Assembly: GCA_025353585.1 (NCBI GenBank)
Contig: JANXOM010000036.1
Span: 1-53,254, forward strand
DNA: 53,254 nt
From: Deltaproteobacteria bacterium
Lineage (GTDB): Bacteria > Myxococcota_A > Polyangia > Haliangiales > Haliangiaceae
Direction of reading: 5' to 3'
Shown: one piece after another, positions 34,164-45,394 of the stretch
Numbering within the stretch: position 1 is the first letter of the stretch
Layout of the letters: each line of letters opens with the position of its first letter
Made by a program: the position numbers and the translations under genes
Notes under the pieces: generated by a model
Databases searched by the model: none
What the model saw: only the letters and a program-made list of their open reading frames with translations
What the model was told of the DNA's origin: nothing

Positions 34164-36368
34164 CTATTCGAACCCGAGGAGCTTCCCGCCCTGATAGACG
34201 CAGAAGCTGACGATCCACGCGAGCGTCGTCATGTACGCGAACAGGAACAGCGGCCACCGCAGGCTCCCGGTCTCGCGCCGCACGATTGCCAGCGTGCTCA
34301 TGCACTGGCACGCGAGCGCGAAGAAGATCATCAGCGACAACCCCACGAGCGGCGTGTACGCGTGCGACCCGTCCTTCCGCTGCGCCTCGTGCAGCTTGGC
34401 CCGGAGCGGCTCCGACTGCTCGTCCGCGTCGCCGCCCACCGCGTACACGATGCCGAGCGTCGAGATGAACACCTCGCGCGCGGCGAACGCCCCCACGATA
34501 CCCACGCCGATCTTCCAGTCGAACCCGAGCGGCGCGATCGCCGGCTCGATGGCGTGCCCGAGCCGCCCGCCGAAGCTCGCCTCGAGGTGCGCGGCCGCCT
34601 TCGAGGCCTCGAGGTCGACCTTCGCGTCGTCGGTCGGCGCCGTCGCGATCAGCGCGTCGTAGTCCGGCGAGCCCTGCGGCAGGTCGCGCGGAAAGTACAG
34701 CAGCGCCCACAAGGCGATCGAGCACCCGAGGATCACCGTGCCCGCCTCGCGCAGGAACACCGACGCCTTGCTCCACATCATGCGCAGCACGTCCCCGATG
34801 CGCGGGAAGCGATACGGCGGCAGCTCGATCAGGAACGGCATCCGCTTCGCCTTGAGGGGCTTGACCGTCTTGCTCATGACCCACGCCGCGCCGAGCGCCG
34901 TGACGACCGAGAACAGGTACATCGCCACCATCAGCAGGCCCTGCCGGAAGTGCGAGCCGGGGATGAGCGCGCCGATGATCAGCGTGTAGACCGGCAGGCG
35001 CGCCGAGCACGTCATCAGCGGCACGACCATCATCGTCAGGATGCGGTCGCGGCGGCGCTCCATCGTGCGCGTGGCCATGATCGCGGGCACGGCGCACGCG
35101 AACCCCGACAGCATCGGCACGAACGCGCGGCCGTGCAGGTTCATCGTGCGCATGATCCGGTCCATCAGGTACGCGACGCGCGCGAGGTAGCCGCAGTCCT
35201 CGAGGAACCCGAGGAACAAGAACAGAAGCAAGATCTGCGGCAAGAACACGAGCACCGAGCCGACGCCGCCGATCACGCCGTCGACGAGGAAGTCGGTGAC
35301 GATGCCGTCGCCCAGCGCCTCGCGCAGGAGGCCCCCGAGCGCCTTGAACCCGTGGTCGATCCCGTCCATCACCGGCGCGGCCCACCAGAACAGCGACATG
35401 AACATCACGGCCATCACGGCCATGAACACGGCGAAGCCGATCACGCGGTGGAGCAGGACGCGGTCGATCCGCTCGGTGCGCGAGCGGTCGGGCCGCGCGC
35501 GCGGGAGCTTCGCGACGTTCGCGTCGAGCCAGGCCCAGCGCGCGAGGACGCTGCCGTCGTCCGTGGCCCCGTCGGCGTGGCGCGTGTCGACGGCGGCGCG
35601 CAGCCCGGGCGCGATCCCGACGAGCTCGTCGCCGTCCGGGGCGCTGTCGATGCACGTGAGCGCCCAGAGCGCGAGCGCGTCGTCGGCGTCGGGGGACTCC
35701 GCGCCATACCGCTCGCCGGCGCGCCAGGTCGCGGGGAGCGCGGCGACCACCGCGTCGAGGTGCGTCCGGAGCACGGCGTGCGGCGCCCAGCGCCAGATCG
35801 AGTGGCGGGGCGCGGTCGCGGCGCGGGAGATGGCGGCGCGGAGCTCGGCGAGCCCGTACTTCGTCCGGGCGATCACGGGGATGACCTCGCAGCTGAGGAC
35901 GAGCGCGAGGGCGGCCGGGTCAGGCGCGGCGACGCCCGCCTCGTCGAACATCGTCAGCGCGACGACGCAGCGGGCCCCGAGCTCCTGGCACTGGAGCAGG
36001 AGGTACGCGGAGCGGGCGAGCTGGGTGGCGTCGACACACGCGATCACGACGTCGGGCGGCGGGGTGTCCGCGAGGCCGGCGATCGCGTCGAACGCGATCT
36101 GCTCCTCCGCGCTGCGAGCGTTGAGGCTGTACGTCCCGGGCAGGTCGTGGAGATCGGCGGCGCCCTCGGCGAGCGCGAGGCGCCCGGCGCGGCGGTCGAC
36201 CGTGATCCCGGGATAGTTCGAGACCTTCGCCATCGAGCCCGTCAGCGCGTTGAACAGGGTCGTCTTGCCGACGTTCGGGTTGCCGGCGAGGACGACCTGC
36301 ACGCGGCCGGTGCGGGCGAACGGCGGAGGGGCCGGCGCGTCGTCGTGGCAGGCGACGGCGGTGCTCAT
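34164..36368 (-). CDS. feoB: Ferrous iron transporter B
   Basis: 734 aa. G-domain: G1 GNPNVGKTT (29-37), NYPGITVDRRAG (G2 region), DLPGTYSLNARS (G3) and a variant G4 (VVALTMFDEAG, in place of NxxD). The C-terminal part has many membrane segments with Gate motifs (FLGFLEDCGYLARVAYLMD, GFACAVPAIMATRT, VGAFAAREVFISTLG). The usual NMxD of G4 reads TMFD, which may alter GTP specificity. It overlaps feoA by ATGA. No feoC is visible; the truncated DGPF gene follows instead. Confidence 0.96.
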   Translation of the reverse strand: MSTAVACHDDAPAPPPFARTGRVQVVLAGNPNVGKTTLFNALTGSMAKVSNYPGITVDRRAGRLALAEGAADLHDLPGTYSLNARSAEEQIAFDAIAGLADTPPPDVVIACVDATQLARSAYLLLQCQELGARCVVALTMFDEAGVAAPDPAALALVLSCEVIPVIARTKYGLAELRAAISRAATAPRHSIWRWAPHAVLRTHLDAVVAALPATWRAGERYGAESPDADDALALWALTCIDSAPDGDELVGIAPGLRAAVDTRHADGATDDGSVLARWAWLDANVAKLPRARPDRSRTERIDRVLLHRVIGFAVFMAVMAVMFMSLFWWAAPVMDGIDHGFKALGGLLREALGDGIVTDFLVDGVIGGVGSVLVFLPQILLLFLFLGFLEDCGYLARVAYLMDRIMRTMNLHGRAFVPMLSGFACAVPAIMATRTMERRRDRILTMMVVPLMTCSARLPVYTLIIGALIPGSHFRQGLLMVAMYLFSVVTALGAAWVMSKTVKPLKAKRMPFLIELPPYRFPRIGDVLRMMWSKASVFLREAGTVILGCSIALWALLYFPRDLPQGSPDYDALIATAPTDDAKVDLEASKAAAHLEASFGGRLGHAIEPAIAPLGFDWKIGVGIVGAFAAREVFISTLGIVYAVGGDADEQSEPLRAKLHEAQRKDGSHAYTPLVGLSLMIFFALACQCMSTLAIVRRETGSLRWPLFLFAYMTTLAWIVSFCVYQGGKLLGFE

Positions 36369-36640
36369 CGCAGGACCGGGAGCTTGCGGACGGGCTTGGG
36401 CGCGGGCGCGGCCTGCTCGGGCTCCACGGCGATCTGCGCGGCCTCGGCGCGCCGGAGCGACCACTGGCCGCCGCGGACCTCGATCTGCAGCGGATCGCCC
36501 AGCGGCGCGACGGTGACGACGCGGATCTGCGTGCCGGGGACGAGCCCCATCTCGAGCAGCCGGCGCCGGAACGCGCGGGCCCCGTCGACGCCACGCACCG
36601 TCGCGGAGCGCCCGAGCGCGAGGTCGGCGAGGGACAGCAC
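36365..36640 (-). CDS. feoA: Ferrous iron transport protein A
   Basis: 91 aa, SH3-like small cytoplasmic partner of FeoB: MLSLADLALGRSATV, RRRLLEMGLVPGTQIRVV and APLGDPLQIEVRGGQWSLRR. It begins with GTG; TAGCTT lies 6 nt upstream and TTGAAA 17 nt further, inside an apparent Fur box. Its stop overlaps the feoB start (ATGA). A 16-residue Pro/Ala-rich end follows the core domain. Confidence 0.93.
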   Translation of the reverse strand: MLSLADLALGRSATVRGVDGARAFRRRLLEMGLVPGTQIRVVTVAPLGDPLQIEVRGGQWSLRRAEAAQIAVEPEQAAPAPKPVRKLPVLR

Positions 36641-36646
36641 GCCGAG

Positions 36647-36675
36647 AAGCTACCATTTATGAAAATGGTTTTCAA
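36647..36675 (-). promoter_or_regulatory. feoAB promoter (TTGAAA-N17-TAGCTT, leaderless)
   Basis: On the minus strand: -35 TTGAAA (36675-36670), exactly 17 nt, -10 TAGCTT (36652-36647), 6 nt, then the feoA GTG. This is the best-defined promoter in the window and has no Shine-Dalgarno. Confidence 0.65.
36660..36674. promoter_or_regulatory. Fur box-like operator
   Basis: TGAAAATGGTTTTCA is a 7-1-7 inverted repeat (one mismatch) close to the Fur consensus TGATAAT-N-ATTATCA. It overlaps the feoA -35 and spacer, where iron-loaded Fur would block polymerase. Assigned from sequence and target gene; untested. Confidence 0.7.
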
Positions 36676-36804
36676 AACGTATGGTGCCGGCACCGGCGGG
36701 GGTGGCCGGTCCTGCCCGGACAGGCAGCAAGTGACCGAGATCTCGGGCTGGTCGAGGTTTTGTCGCGCGCCGTCGCCACTCTGCTAAAACTGCGGTGGGG
36801 AGTC

Positions 36805-37341
36805 ATGGATAGCGCACAGACACTCCTGTTGAACCAGGGCTTCGAGCCGATCAAGGTCATCTCCTGGCAGCGCGCGATCACGCTGCTCTTCCTCGGCAAG
36901 GTCGAGGTCATCGAGGAGTACGGCCAGGACATCCGCGCGATCAGCGTCGTCCTCAAGGTCCCGGCGGTCGTGCGGCTCCTGCGCGCGTTCCGTCGGCACG
37001 CCCGCCCGGTGAAGTTCTCGCGCGTGAACATCTACGCGCGCGACCACTACAAGTGCCAGTACTGCGGCAAGAAGGCCGCGATCGCAGACCTGACGTACGA
37101 CCACGTCAAGCCGCGCGCGCACGGCGGCCAGACCGAGTGGACGAACATCGTGACCTGTTGCTACCTGTGCAACCGCAAGAAGGGCGGGCGCACGCCCGAG
37201 GAGGCGCGGATGCGGCTGCTCGCGGTGCCCGCGCAGCCGAACTGGGTGCCCGCGGTGACGATCCGGATCTCGCTCAAGTCGGTCCCCGACGCGTGGCAGG
37301 ACTATCTGTACTGGACCGGCGAGCTGGCCCGCGAGAGCTGA
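36805..37341 (+). CDS. HNH endonuclease-family protein
   Basis: 178 aa. HNH/zinc fold: CQYCGKK...TYDHVKPRAHGG...NIVTCCYLCNRKKGGR, with two CxxC pairs (Zn), catalytic DH and the Asn. The N-terminal 80 residues (LLLNQGFEPIKVISWQRA, LLFLGKVEVIEEY) are typical of a widespread chromosomal HNH family whose role is unknown; not evidently a homing enzyme. GGGGAG precedes the ATG at 36805. It is divergent from feoA with a 164-bp gap that holds the Fur box. It may be cotranscribed with the acyl-CoA dehydrogenase 21 bp downstream. Confidence 0.88.
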   Translation: MDSAQTLLLNQGFEPIKVISWQRAITLLFLGKVEVIEEYGQDIRAISVVLKVPAVVRLLRAFRRHARPVKFSRVNIYARDHYKCQYCGKKAAIADLTYDHVKPRAHGGQTEWTNIVTCCYLCNRKKGGRTPEEARMRLLAVPAQPNWVPAVTIRISLKSVPDAWQDYLYWTGELARES

Positions 37342-37349
37342 ACGCCAGG

Positions 37350-37355
37350 TAGACT
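37350..37355 (+). promoter_or_regulatory. Leaderless-type -10 (TAGACT-N7-ATG)
   Basis: TAGACT, GCCCGGC, ATG at 37363. The gap of 21 bp to the HNH gene leaves little room for any other signal. Confidence 0.45.
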
Positions 37356-37362
37356 GCCCGGC

Positions 37363-38985
37363 ATGATCGCCGCTGCGACGTCTGCTCTTGTGGATCGCGT
37401 CATCGAGGCGGCGCGACGCGTCGTCGGCACCGACGAGGACGCGCACCAGGTCATCGTCGAGCGCGTCGCGTACGCCGCGACGGAGGCCCGCGTGATCGTG
37501 GAGCTCGCCACGCAGCCCGACATCGCCGGCGCGCGCGTCGCCATGGCCGAGCTCGCGGCGTCCGTGCGGAACCGGCTCGAGGCGATCGCGCCGATCCTCG
37601 CCATCGACCTCGCGTATCCGGCCGCCGCGGCCGCCGCCATCGCGGCCGACCTCGCGCCGCCGGTCGTCGAGGCCCTCGGCGCGGCCACGATCGCCGCCGC
37701 CGGGCGCCTCCCGTTCCCCGAGGACGAGACGCTCGCCGAGATCCGCGCCAGCGTGCGCGCGTTCACCGAGCGCGAGATCGTGCCGCACGCGGCGCGCATC
37801 CACCAGCAGGACGAGCTCGTGCCCGAGCGGTTCATCGAGCAGATGGGCGGGCTGGGCTACTTCGGGCTCGCCATCCCGGAGAAGTACGGCGGCCACGAGC
37901 TCGGCAACCTCGCGATGATCGTCACCACCGAGGAGCTCGCGCGGGGCTCGCTCGCGGCCGCCGGCTCGCTGATCACGCGGCCCGAGATCCTGGCCAAGGC
38001 GCTCCTCGCGGGCGGCACCGAGGAGCAGAAGCAGCTGTATTTGCCGCGCCTCGCGTCCGGCGCGATCATGGCCGCCATCTCCGTCACGGAGCCCGACGCC
38101 GGGTCCGACGTCGCGTCGCTCGCGTGTCGCGCCGAGCGCACGACCGTCGCCGGGCGGACCGGCTTCCAGATCACGGGCGCAAAGGCGTGGTGCACGTTCG
38201 CCGGCCGCGCCGACGTCATCGCGCTCCTCGCGCGCACGGGGACGCCGGCCGAGGGCGCCCGCGGCCTGACGCTGTTCATCGTCGAGAAGCCGCGCTTCTT
38301 CGGCCACGAGTTCGAGACGGCGCAGCCGCACGGCGGCACCCTCGTCGGCCGGGCCGATCGGACGCCCGGCTACCGCGGCATGCACTCGTTCGGCCTCGCG
38401 TTCGACAACTGGTTCGTTCCCGACGCGCAGGTCGTGGGCGGCGAGGCCGGCATCGGGCGCGGCTTCGCGCTGCAGATGGCGGGCTTCGCGGCGGGCCGCC
38501 TGCAGACCGGCGGGCGCGCGTGCGGCTTGATGCAGGCCGCCGTCGAGCAAACGGCGCTGTATGTCGCAGCGCGTCGGCAGTTCGGGCGCGCGATCGGCGA
38601 GTACGGCCTCACGCGGTATCACCTGGGGCGAATGGCGGCGAGGCTGACCGCGGCCCGGGCGATCACGTACGCCGCCGCGACGGCGATGGACCGAGCCGAG
38701 CGCCGCGAGGGGGACGCGGGTGGGGCGCTACCGACGGGGCAGGGCGCAGCCCTGTCGATCGACGAACGGGCCGCCTCCGGCGTGGCGTCCATGGCGAAGC
38801 TGTTCGCATGCGACGTCGCCGTCGAGGTGAGCCAGCTCGGGCAGGTGCTCCACGGCGGCTGGGGCTACGCGGAGGACTACCCGATCAGCCGCCTCGTGGC
38901 CGACGCCCAGGTGCTCCCGATCTTCGAGGGGGTGCGCCCGATCCTCGCGCTCAAGGTCATCGGCCGCGCGCTGTTCAAGGCCTGA
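37363..38985 (+). CDS. Acyl-CoA dehydrogenase with N-terminal extension (Mcd-like)
   Basis: 540 aa. Residues 1-115 are an extra helical domain; the rest is a full FAD-dependent acyl-CoA dehydrogenase: FTEREIVPHAARIHQQDELV, GYFGLAIPEKYGG, ISVTEPDAGSDVASL, GAKAWCTFAGRADVIALLAR, RQFGRAIGEYGLTRYHLGRM, LHGGWGYAEDYPISRLVADA and IFEGVRPI with the likely catalytic Glu near 520. Length, N-extension and GYRGM block resemble (2S)-methylsuccinyl-CoA dehydrogenase of the ethylmalonyl-CoA pathway. No other gene of that pathway is nearby, so this substrate is only a suggestion. Confidence 0.85.
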   Translation: MIAAATSALVDRVIEAARRVVGTDEDAHQVIVERVAYAATEARVIVELATQPDIAGARVAMAELAASVRNRLEAIAPILAIDLAYPAAAAAAIAADLAPPVVEALGAATIAAAGRLPFPEDETLAEIRASVRAFTEREIVPHAARIHQQDELVPERFIEQMGGLGYFGLAIPEKYGGHELGNLAMIVTTEELARGSLAAAGSLITRPEILAKALLAGGTEEQKQLYLPRLASGAIMAAISVTEPDAGSDVASLACRAERTTVAGRTGFQITGAKAWCTFAGRADVIALLARTGTPAEGARGLTLFIVEKPRFFGHEFETAQPHGGTLVGRADRTPGYRGMHSFGLAFDNWFVPDAQVVGGEAGIGRGFALQMAGFAAGRLQTGGRACGLMQAAVEQTALYVAARRQFGRAIGEYGLTRYHLGRMAARLTAARAITYAAATAMDRAERREGDAGGALPTGQGAALSIDERAASGVASMAKLFACDVAVEVSQLGQVLHGGWGYAEDYPISRLVADAQVLPIFEGVRPILALKVIGRALFKA

Positions 38986-39020
38986 CGTCGCCAGCCTTCC
39001 AATCGCCGGGCGCCTCCCGA

Positions 39021-39026
39021 TACAAT
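39021..39026 (+). promoter_or_regulatory. Leaderless-type -10 (TACAAT-N7-ATG)
   Basis: TACAAT is followed by GGCCGAA and the ATG at 39034. An ATG at 39025 overlaps the hexamer itself. TTCCAA at 38997-39002 gives a weak -35 at 18 nt. Confidence 0.5.
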
Positions 39027-39033
39027 GGCCGAA

Positions 39034-42000
39034 ATGCGCAAGCTCTACGCGTGCCTCGGGGCGGCCGCGCTGGTCCTGGTCTTCGCGACGCACGCGAACG
39101 CACAGGCCACGCTCAAGCCGTACGTCACGCTGATCCTCGATACGTCCGGCTCGATGACCGAAGCGACAAACTCCGGGCCGTCGACCTGCGGCGGCACCGA
39201 CCAGAAGATCAACCACGCGAAGTGCGCGATCCAGAACATCGCGAACAGCTACGGCGGCGACATCGAGTTCGCGCTCGCGCGCTTCCGCAACGTCTCTGGC
39301 GGCACGCTGACCGGCGCGTTCCCCGCCGGCTGCTGCCAGAACGGCCCGGGCGCCGGCTCGACGGGCTGCCTCGATGGCCCCGACTGCGACGCGACCGACA
39401 ACATGTTCGAGCTCCTCGCGCCGCTCGTCGACGACATCGGCGTCGGCGCCGCGAAGTGGGTCAACGGCACTGGCAACACGTGCACCACCGACGACTCCCT
39501 CGATCCCGAGATCTTCAACGTCGACAGCAGCACTCCGCTCGAGGGCGTGCTCCGCGGCGCGCGCCGGTACTGGACCGGGCTCCAGGCCACCCCCGTCACC
39601 GTCACGGCCGTCAAGGAGACCGGAACGACGGGCACGTACACGACGACCAAGAACCCGCTCGCCAGCAACGAAAACGACCTGTTCGCGGGCGAGATCATCG
39701 ACGTCGCGGGCGTCGCGAACGCCGGCTACAACGGCCGCTTCACCGTCGACACGTCGACGGCCACCACGTTCACGGTCAAGAACCTGCCCGCGGGCCTCCC
39801 CGCGCTGACCGCGCAGACCGGCACCGCCGCCATCGAGATCTTCCTCGGCACCGCCGCCCAGGGCTTCTCGCCCATCGCGAACGATCCGCTCAAGAACGTG
39901 TTCCTGCCGCAGAGCTGCGACCCCACGCCGACGTGCACCGTGCACGCGCCCGCGCAGACCGGCGACTGCTGCGCCACGCAGTGCCGGCCGTACATCTCGA
40001 TCTTGCTCACGGACGGCGCCGAGACGTGCGGCGGCGATCCGGCGAGCGCCGCGGCCGCGATGCTCAAGACGCAGGTCGGCCCGGATAACTATCGCATCGA
40101 CACCAAGCCGATCGGCTTCGGCATCGCCGCGCCGTCTGTCGGCGCGTGTGCCACGGCGGGCGCCGCGGGTTGCCAGATCGAGGACATCGCCCACGCCGGC
40201 GGCGCGCTCGACGTGCCCGGCAAGCTCGAGGGCTTCTACGCCTCCGACGAGGCCGGCCTCGAGCTCGCCATCTCCTCCATCATCGAGGGGTCCGTTCGCT
40301 CCGAGCTCTGCAACAACCTCGACGACGACTGCGACACCAAGATCGACGAGGACTTCCCCGACAAGGGCAACGCGTGCACGAACGGCAAGCAGGGTGCGTG
40401 CGCCGCCACCGGTGCGCTCGTCTGCCGCGCCGACGGCGGCGGGCTCGTCTGCAACGCGGGCCCTGGCCCGGCCCCGGGCACGGAGATCTGCAACGGCATC
40501 GACGACGATTGTGACGGCAAGATCGACGAAGATCTCGCGAGCTGCGGGTGCTTCCCGCAGGCCGAGCAGTGCAACGGCAAGGACGACGACTGCGACGGCA
40601 AGATCGACGAGGACACCGATGTCCCGTGCGGCGTCAACGTCGGCGTCTGCACCACGGGCGTGCAGAAGTGCGCCTGCGTCGGCACGAGCTGCGGCCTCGG
40701 CGCGTGCAGCGGCAACCCGCCGTGCGGCGGCGCGACCCCGTGCGTCGAGTCGTGCAACGCCAAGGATGACGACTGCGACGGCATCGTCGATGGCCTCACC
40801 GAGGCGTGCTCGACCATGCCGCCCATCAACGGCCACCCGGCCGGCGACCCGGCGAATAACCCCGGCGATCCGGGCCAGGGCACGCTCTGCGATGCCGAGG
40901 GCGTGCTGTGCGCGTGTCACCCGGGCGTCGCGCAGTGCCCGAGCAACAGCGGCGGCGTGTTCAGTGCGTGCGCCGGCGAGGTGCAGCCCGACACCGACGT
41001 CTGCAACGGCATCGACGACGACTGTGACGGCAAGATCGACGAAGATTTTGTCCCCGCGGACTGCGGCGTGTGCGGCGTGACGTCCTGCGTGAACGGCGCC
41101 ATCACCTGCGCCCAGGGGACCGGCTCGGCCGAGCAGTGCAACAACCGCGACGACGATTGCGACGGCACGATCGACGAGGACGTTCCGGACGGCGGCCCGT
41201 GCAACACGCCGAACGTCTGCAACGGCACGAACAAGTGCATCAACGGCGCGTTCCAGTGCGTCGGGACGCCGATCGTCGTCGAGAGCTGCAACTGCATCGA
41301 CGACGACTGCGATGGCTCGGCCGACAACAACAACGGCAACTGCCCGAGCGGCTCGACGTGCACCAACACCGGCGCCACGTGCGAGTGCGACTTCCCGTGC
41401 GGCAACACCGAGTTCCCGTGTCCCGCGGGCAAGGTCTGCGATCCGCAGAAGCAGCTCTGCATCACCGACCTCTGCTTCGGCATCACGTGCGGCGCCGATC
41501 AGAGCGGCAACGCGCAGGTCTGCAAGGGCGGCGCGTGCGTCAACGCGTGTGACCAGGCCGGCTGCGTGGCGCCGCAGGTCTGCGTCCCGACGACCGGCCA
41601 GTGCGTGCTGAACAACTGCATCAGCTTCCCGGCGCAGTGCACCGCGGAGCAGAGCTGCGTGAACGGCACGTGCACGACGAACCCGTGCGCGGGCGTCACG
41701 TGCTCGACCGACCAGTACTGCGAGCTCGGCAGCTGCTACCAGAGCTGCGCGGGCGTGACCTGTGGCGCCGGCATGCGCTGCACGCTCGGCACCTGCGAGG
41801 TCGATCCGTGCGGGAACCCGTGCCCGGCCGGTCAGGTCTGTCACGACGCCGATGGCGTCTGCGCCGCCGACGGGTGCGCCTTCAACCACTGCCCGCAGGG
41901 CCAGGTGTGCAACCCGGCCGACGACAGCTGCATCACCGATCCGTGCCTCGGCACGGCGTGTCCGTCGCCGGAGCAGATCTGCAAGCTCGGCACCTGCTAC

Positions 42001-42164
42001 GACCCGGCGCAGCTCGCGCCGGACGCGGGCGTGCCGATCCTCGTGACGGCGGCCGGCGGCGGCTGCGATACGAGCGGCGCGGGCGGGGGCCCGTGGCTCG
42101 TGGGCGCGCTCGGGGCGCTGCTCGTCGGGCGCCGGCGCCGGCGGCGCGCGGCGGGAGGTGCGGC

Positions 42165-42168
<4 letters not shown>
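39034..42168 (+). CDS. Secreted vWA protein with seven MopE repeats and MYXO-CTERM-like tail
   Basis: 1044 aa (start at 39034 chosen because TACAAT overlaps an ATG at 39025). Signal peptide MRKLYACLGAAALVLVFATHANA; vWA domain with MIDAS VTLILDTSGSM (about 32-41); seven CNGxDDDCDGKIDE-type motifs between residues 422 and 768; then Cys-rich TIL/EGF-like CxxGxC runs; finally GGGCDTSG, a short hydrophobic stretch and RRRRRR, as in MYXO-CTERM sorting tails. MopE motifs are putative metal (Ca/Cu) sites. Probably surface-anchored. Overlaps the next gene by GTGA. Confidence 0.87.
40298..41335 (+). repeat. Array of seven MopE-type repeats
   Basis: Seven copies of C-N/x-x-x-D-D-D-C-D-x-x-x-D: at DNA level they share a GACGACGACTGCGAC-type core but differ in spacing, so selection acts on the protein. 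Confidence 0.85.
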
Positions 42169-44687
<2,519 letters not shown>

Positions 44688-44806
44688 GCGCCCGGCGGAC
44701 CTGCGCTTCGCGCGTCGCCTGTCCACGCTGCGACGGCTCCGCAGACCGGCCGCGGTCGCGGCTCGCCGAAGCGGAGCGGCCTCTGTAAGCTCCCTTCGCC
44801 TCCGCC
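44688..44806 (+). other. Intergenic gap with long inverted repeat
   Basis: GCTCCGC (44740 region) pairs with GCGGAGC (44771 region) around a GC-rich loop. This may terminate the MopE operon. No -10 hexamer was recognised before the downstream GTG. Confidence 0.35.
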
Positions 44807-45373
44807 GTGTCCGCCGCCTCCGCCGCCGCTCCCCGCTGTCCCCGTTGCCTCTTCCCGGCGCGCACCTGCGTCTGCGCCGCGATCCCGTCTGTCCCCACCC
44901 GCACGCGCATCCTCATCCTGCGCCACTACACCGAGGCTACCCGGGCCTCCAACACGGGCCGCCTCGCGCACCTGGCCCTCCCCAACAGCATCATTGTCGA
45001 GCACGGCGTCCGGGACACGCCCGACGCCATCCCCGACCTGACCACCAGCACCGCCTACCTGCTCTTCCCCGGCGGCCCGCCACGCACCGCCGCGCCCGCC
45101 CCGCCGCCCGACCAGCTCGTCGTCCTCGATGGCACCTGGGCCCAGGCGCGCCGCATGTATCAGAAGATCGACGCGCTCCGCGGCCTGCCGATGCTGCGCC
45201 TCCCCAACGCGCCGATGCCCACCGCTCGCCTCCGGGCCTCGCCCGGCCCCGGCCAGGTCTCGACCATCGAGGCCATCGCCCGCGCCCTGCGCCTCCTCGA
45301 AGGCGAGGCCGCCGCGGAGCCCCTCGAGCGATTGTTCGACCTCGCGGTCCGGCAGGCGCGCGCCTCCGGGTGA
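44807..45373 (+). CDS. DTW-domain tRNA-uridine aminocarboxypropyltransferase
   Basis: 188 aa. Zinc-type CPRCLFPARTCVC, then HYTEATRASNTGRLA, VVLDGTWAQARRM (DTW signature) and STIEAIARALRLLEG. This family makes acp3U on tRNA using SAM (as TapT/YfiP). GTG start. The SpoIIE-type gene begins 21 bp downstream, so readthrough is possible. Confidence 0.9.
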   Translation: MSAASAAAPRCPRCLFPARTCVCAAIPSVPTRTRILILRHYTEATRASNTGRLAHLALPNSIIVEHGVRDTPDAIPDLTTSTAYLLFPGGPPRTAAPAPPPDQLVVLDGTWAQARRMYQKIDALRGLPMLRLPNAPMPTARLRASPGPGQVSTIEAIARALRLLEGEAAAEPLERLFDLAVRQARASG

Positions 45374-45394
45374 GGGTGCTACCATCGACCTCCA

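Noticed and set aside
34362..36662. 766-aa plus-strand frame over feoB
   Set aside because: Arg/Asp/His-rich shadow of feoB with no recognisable motif.
39025..39033. ATG at 39025 as start of the vWA-MopE gene
   Set aside because: It lies inside the TACAAT hexamer; the ATG at 39034 fits the leaderless spacing and gives a cleaner signal peptide.
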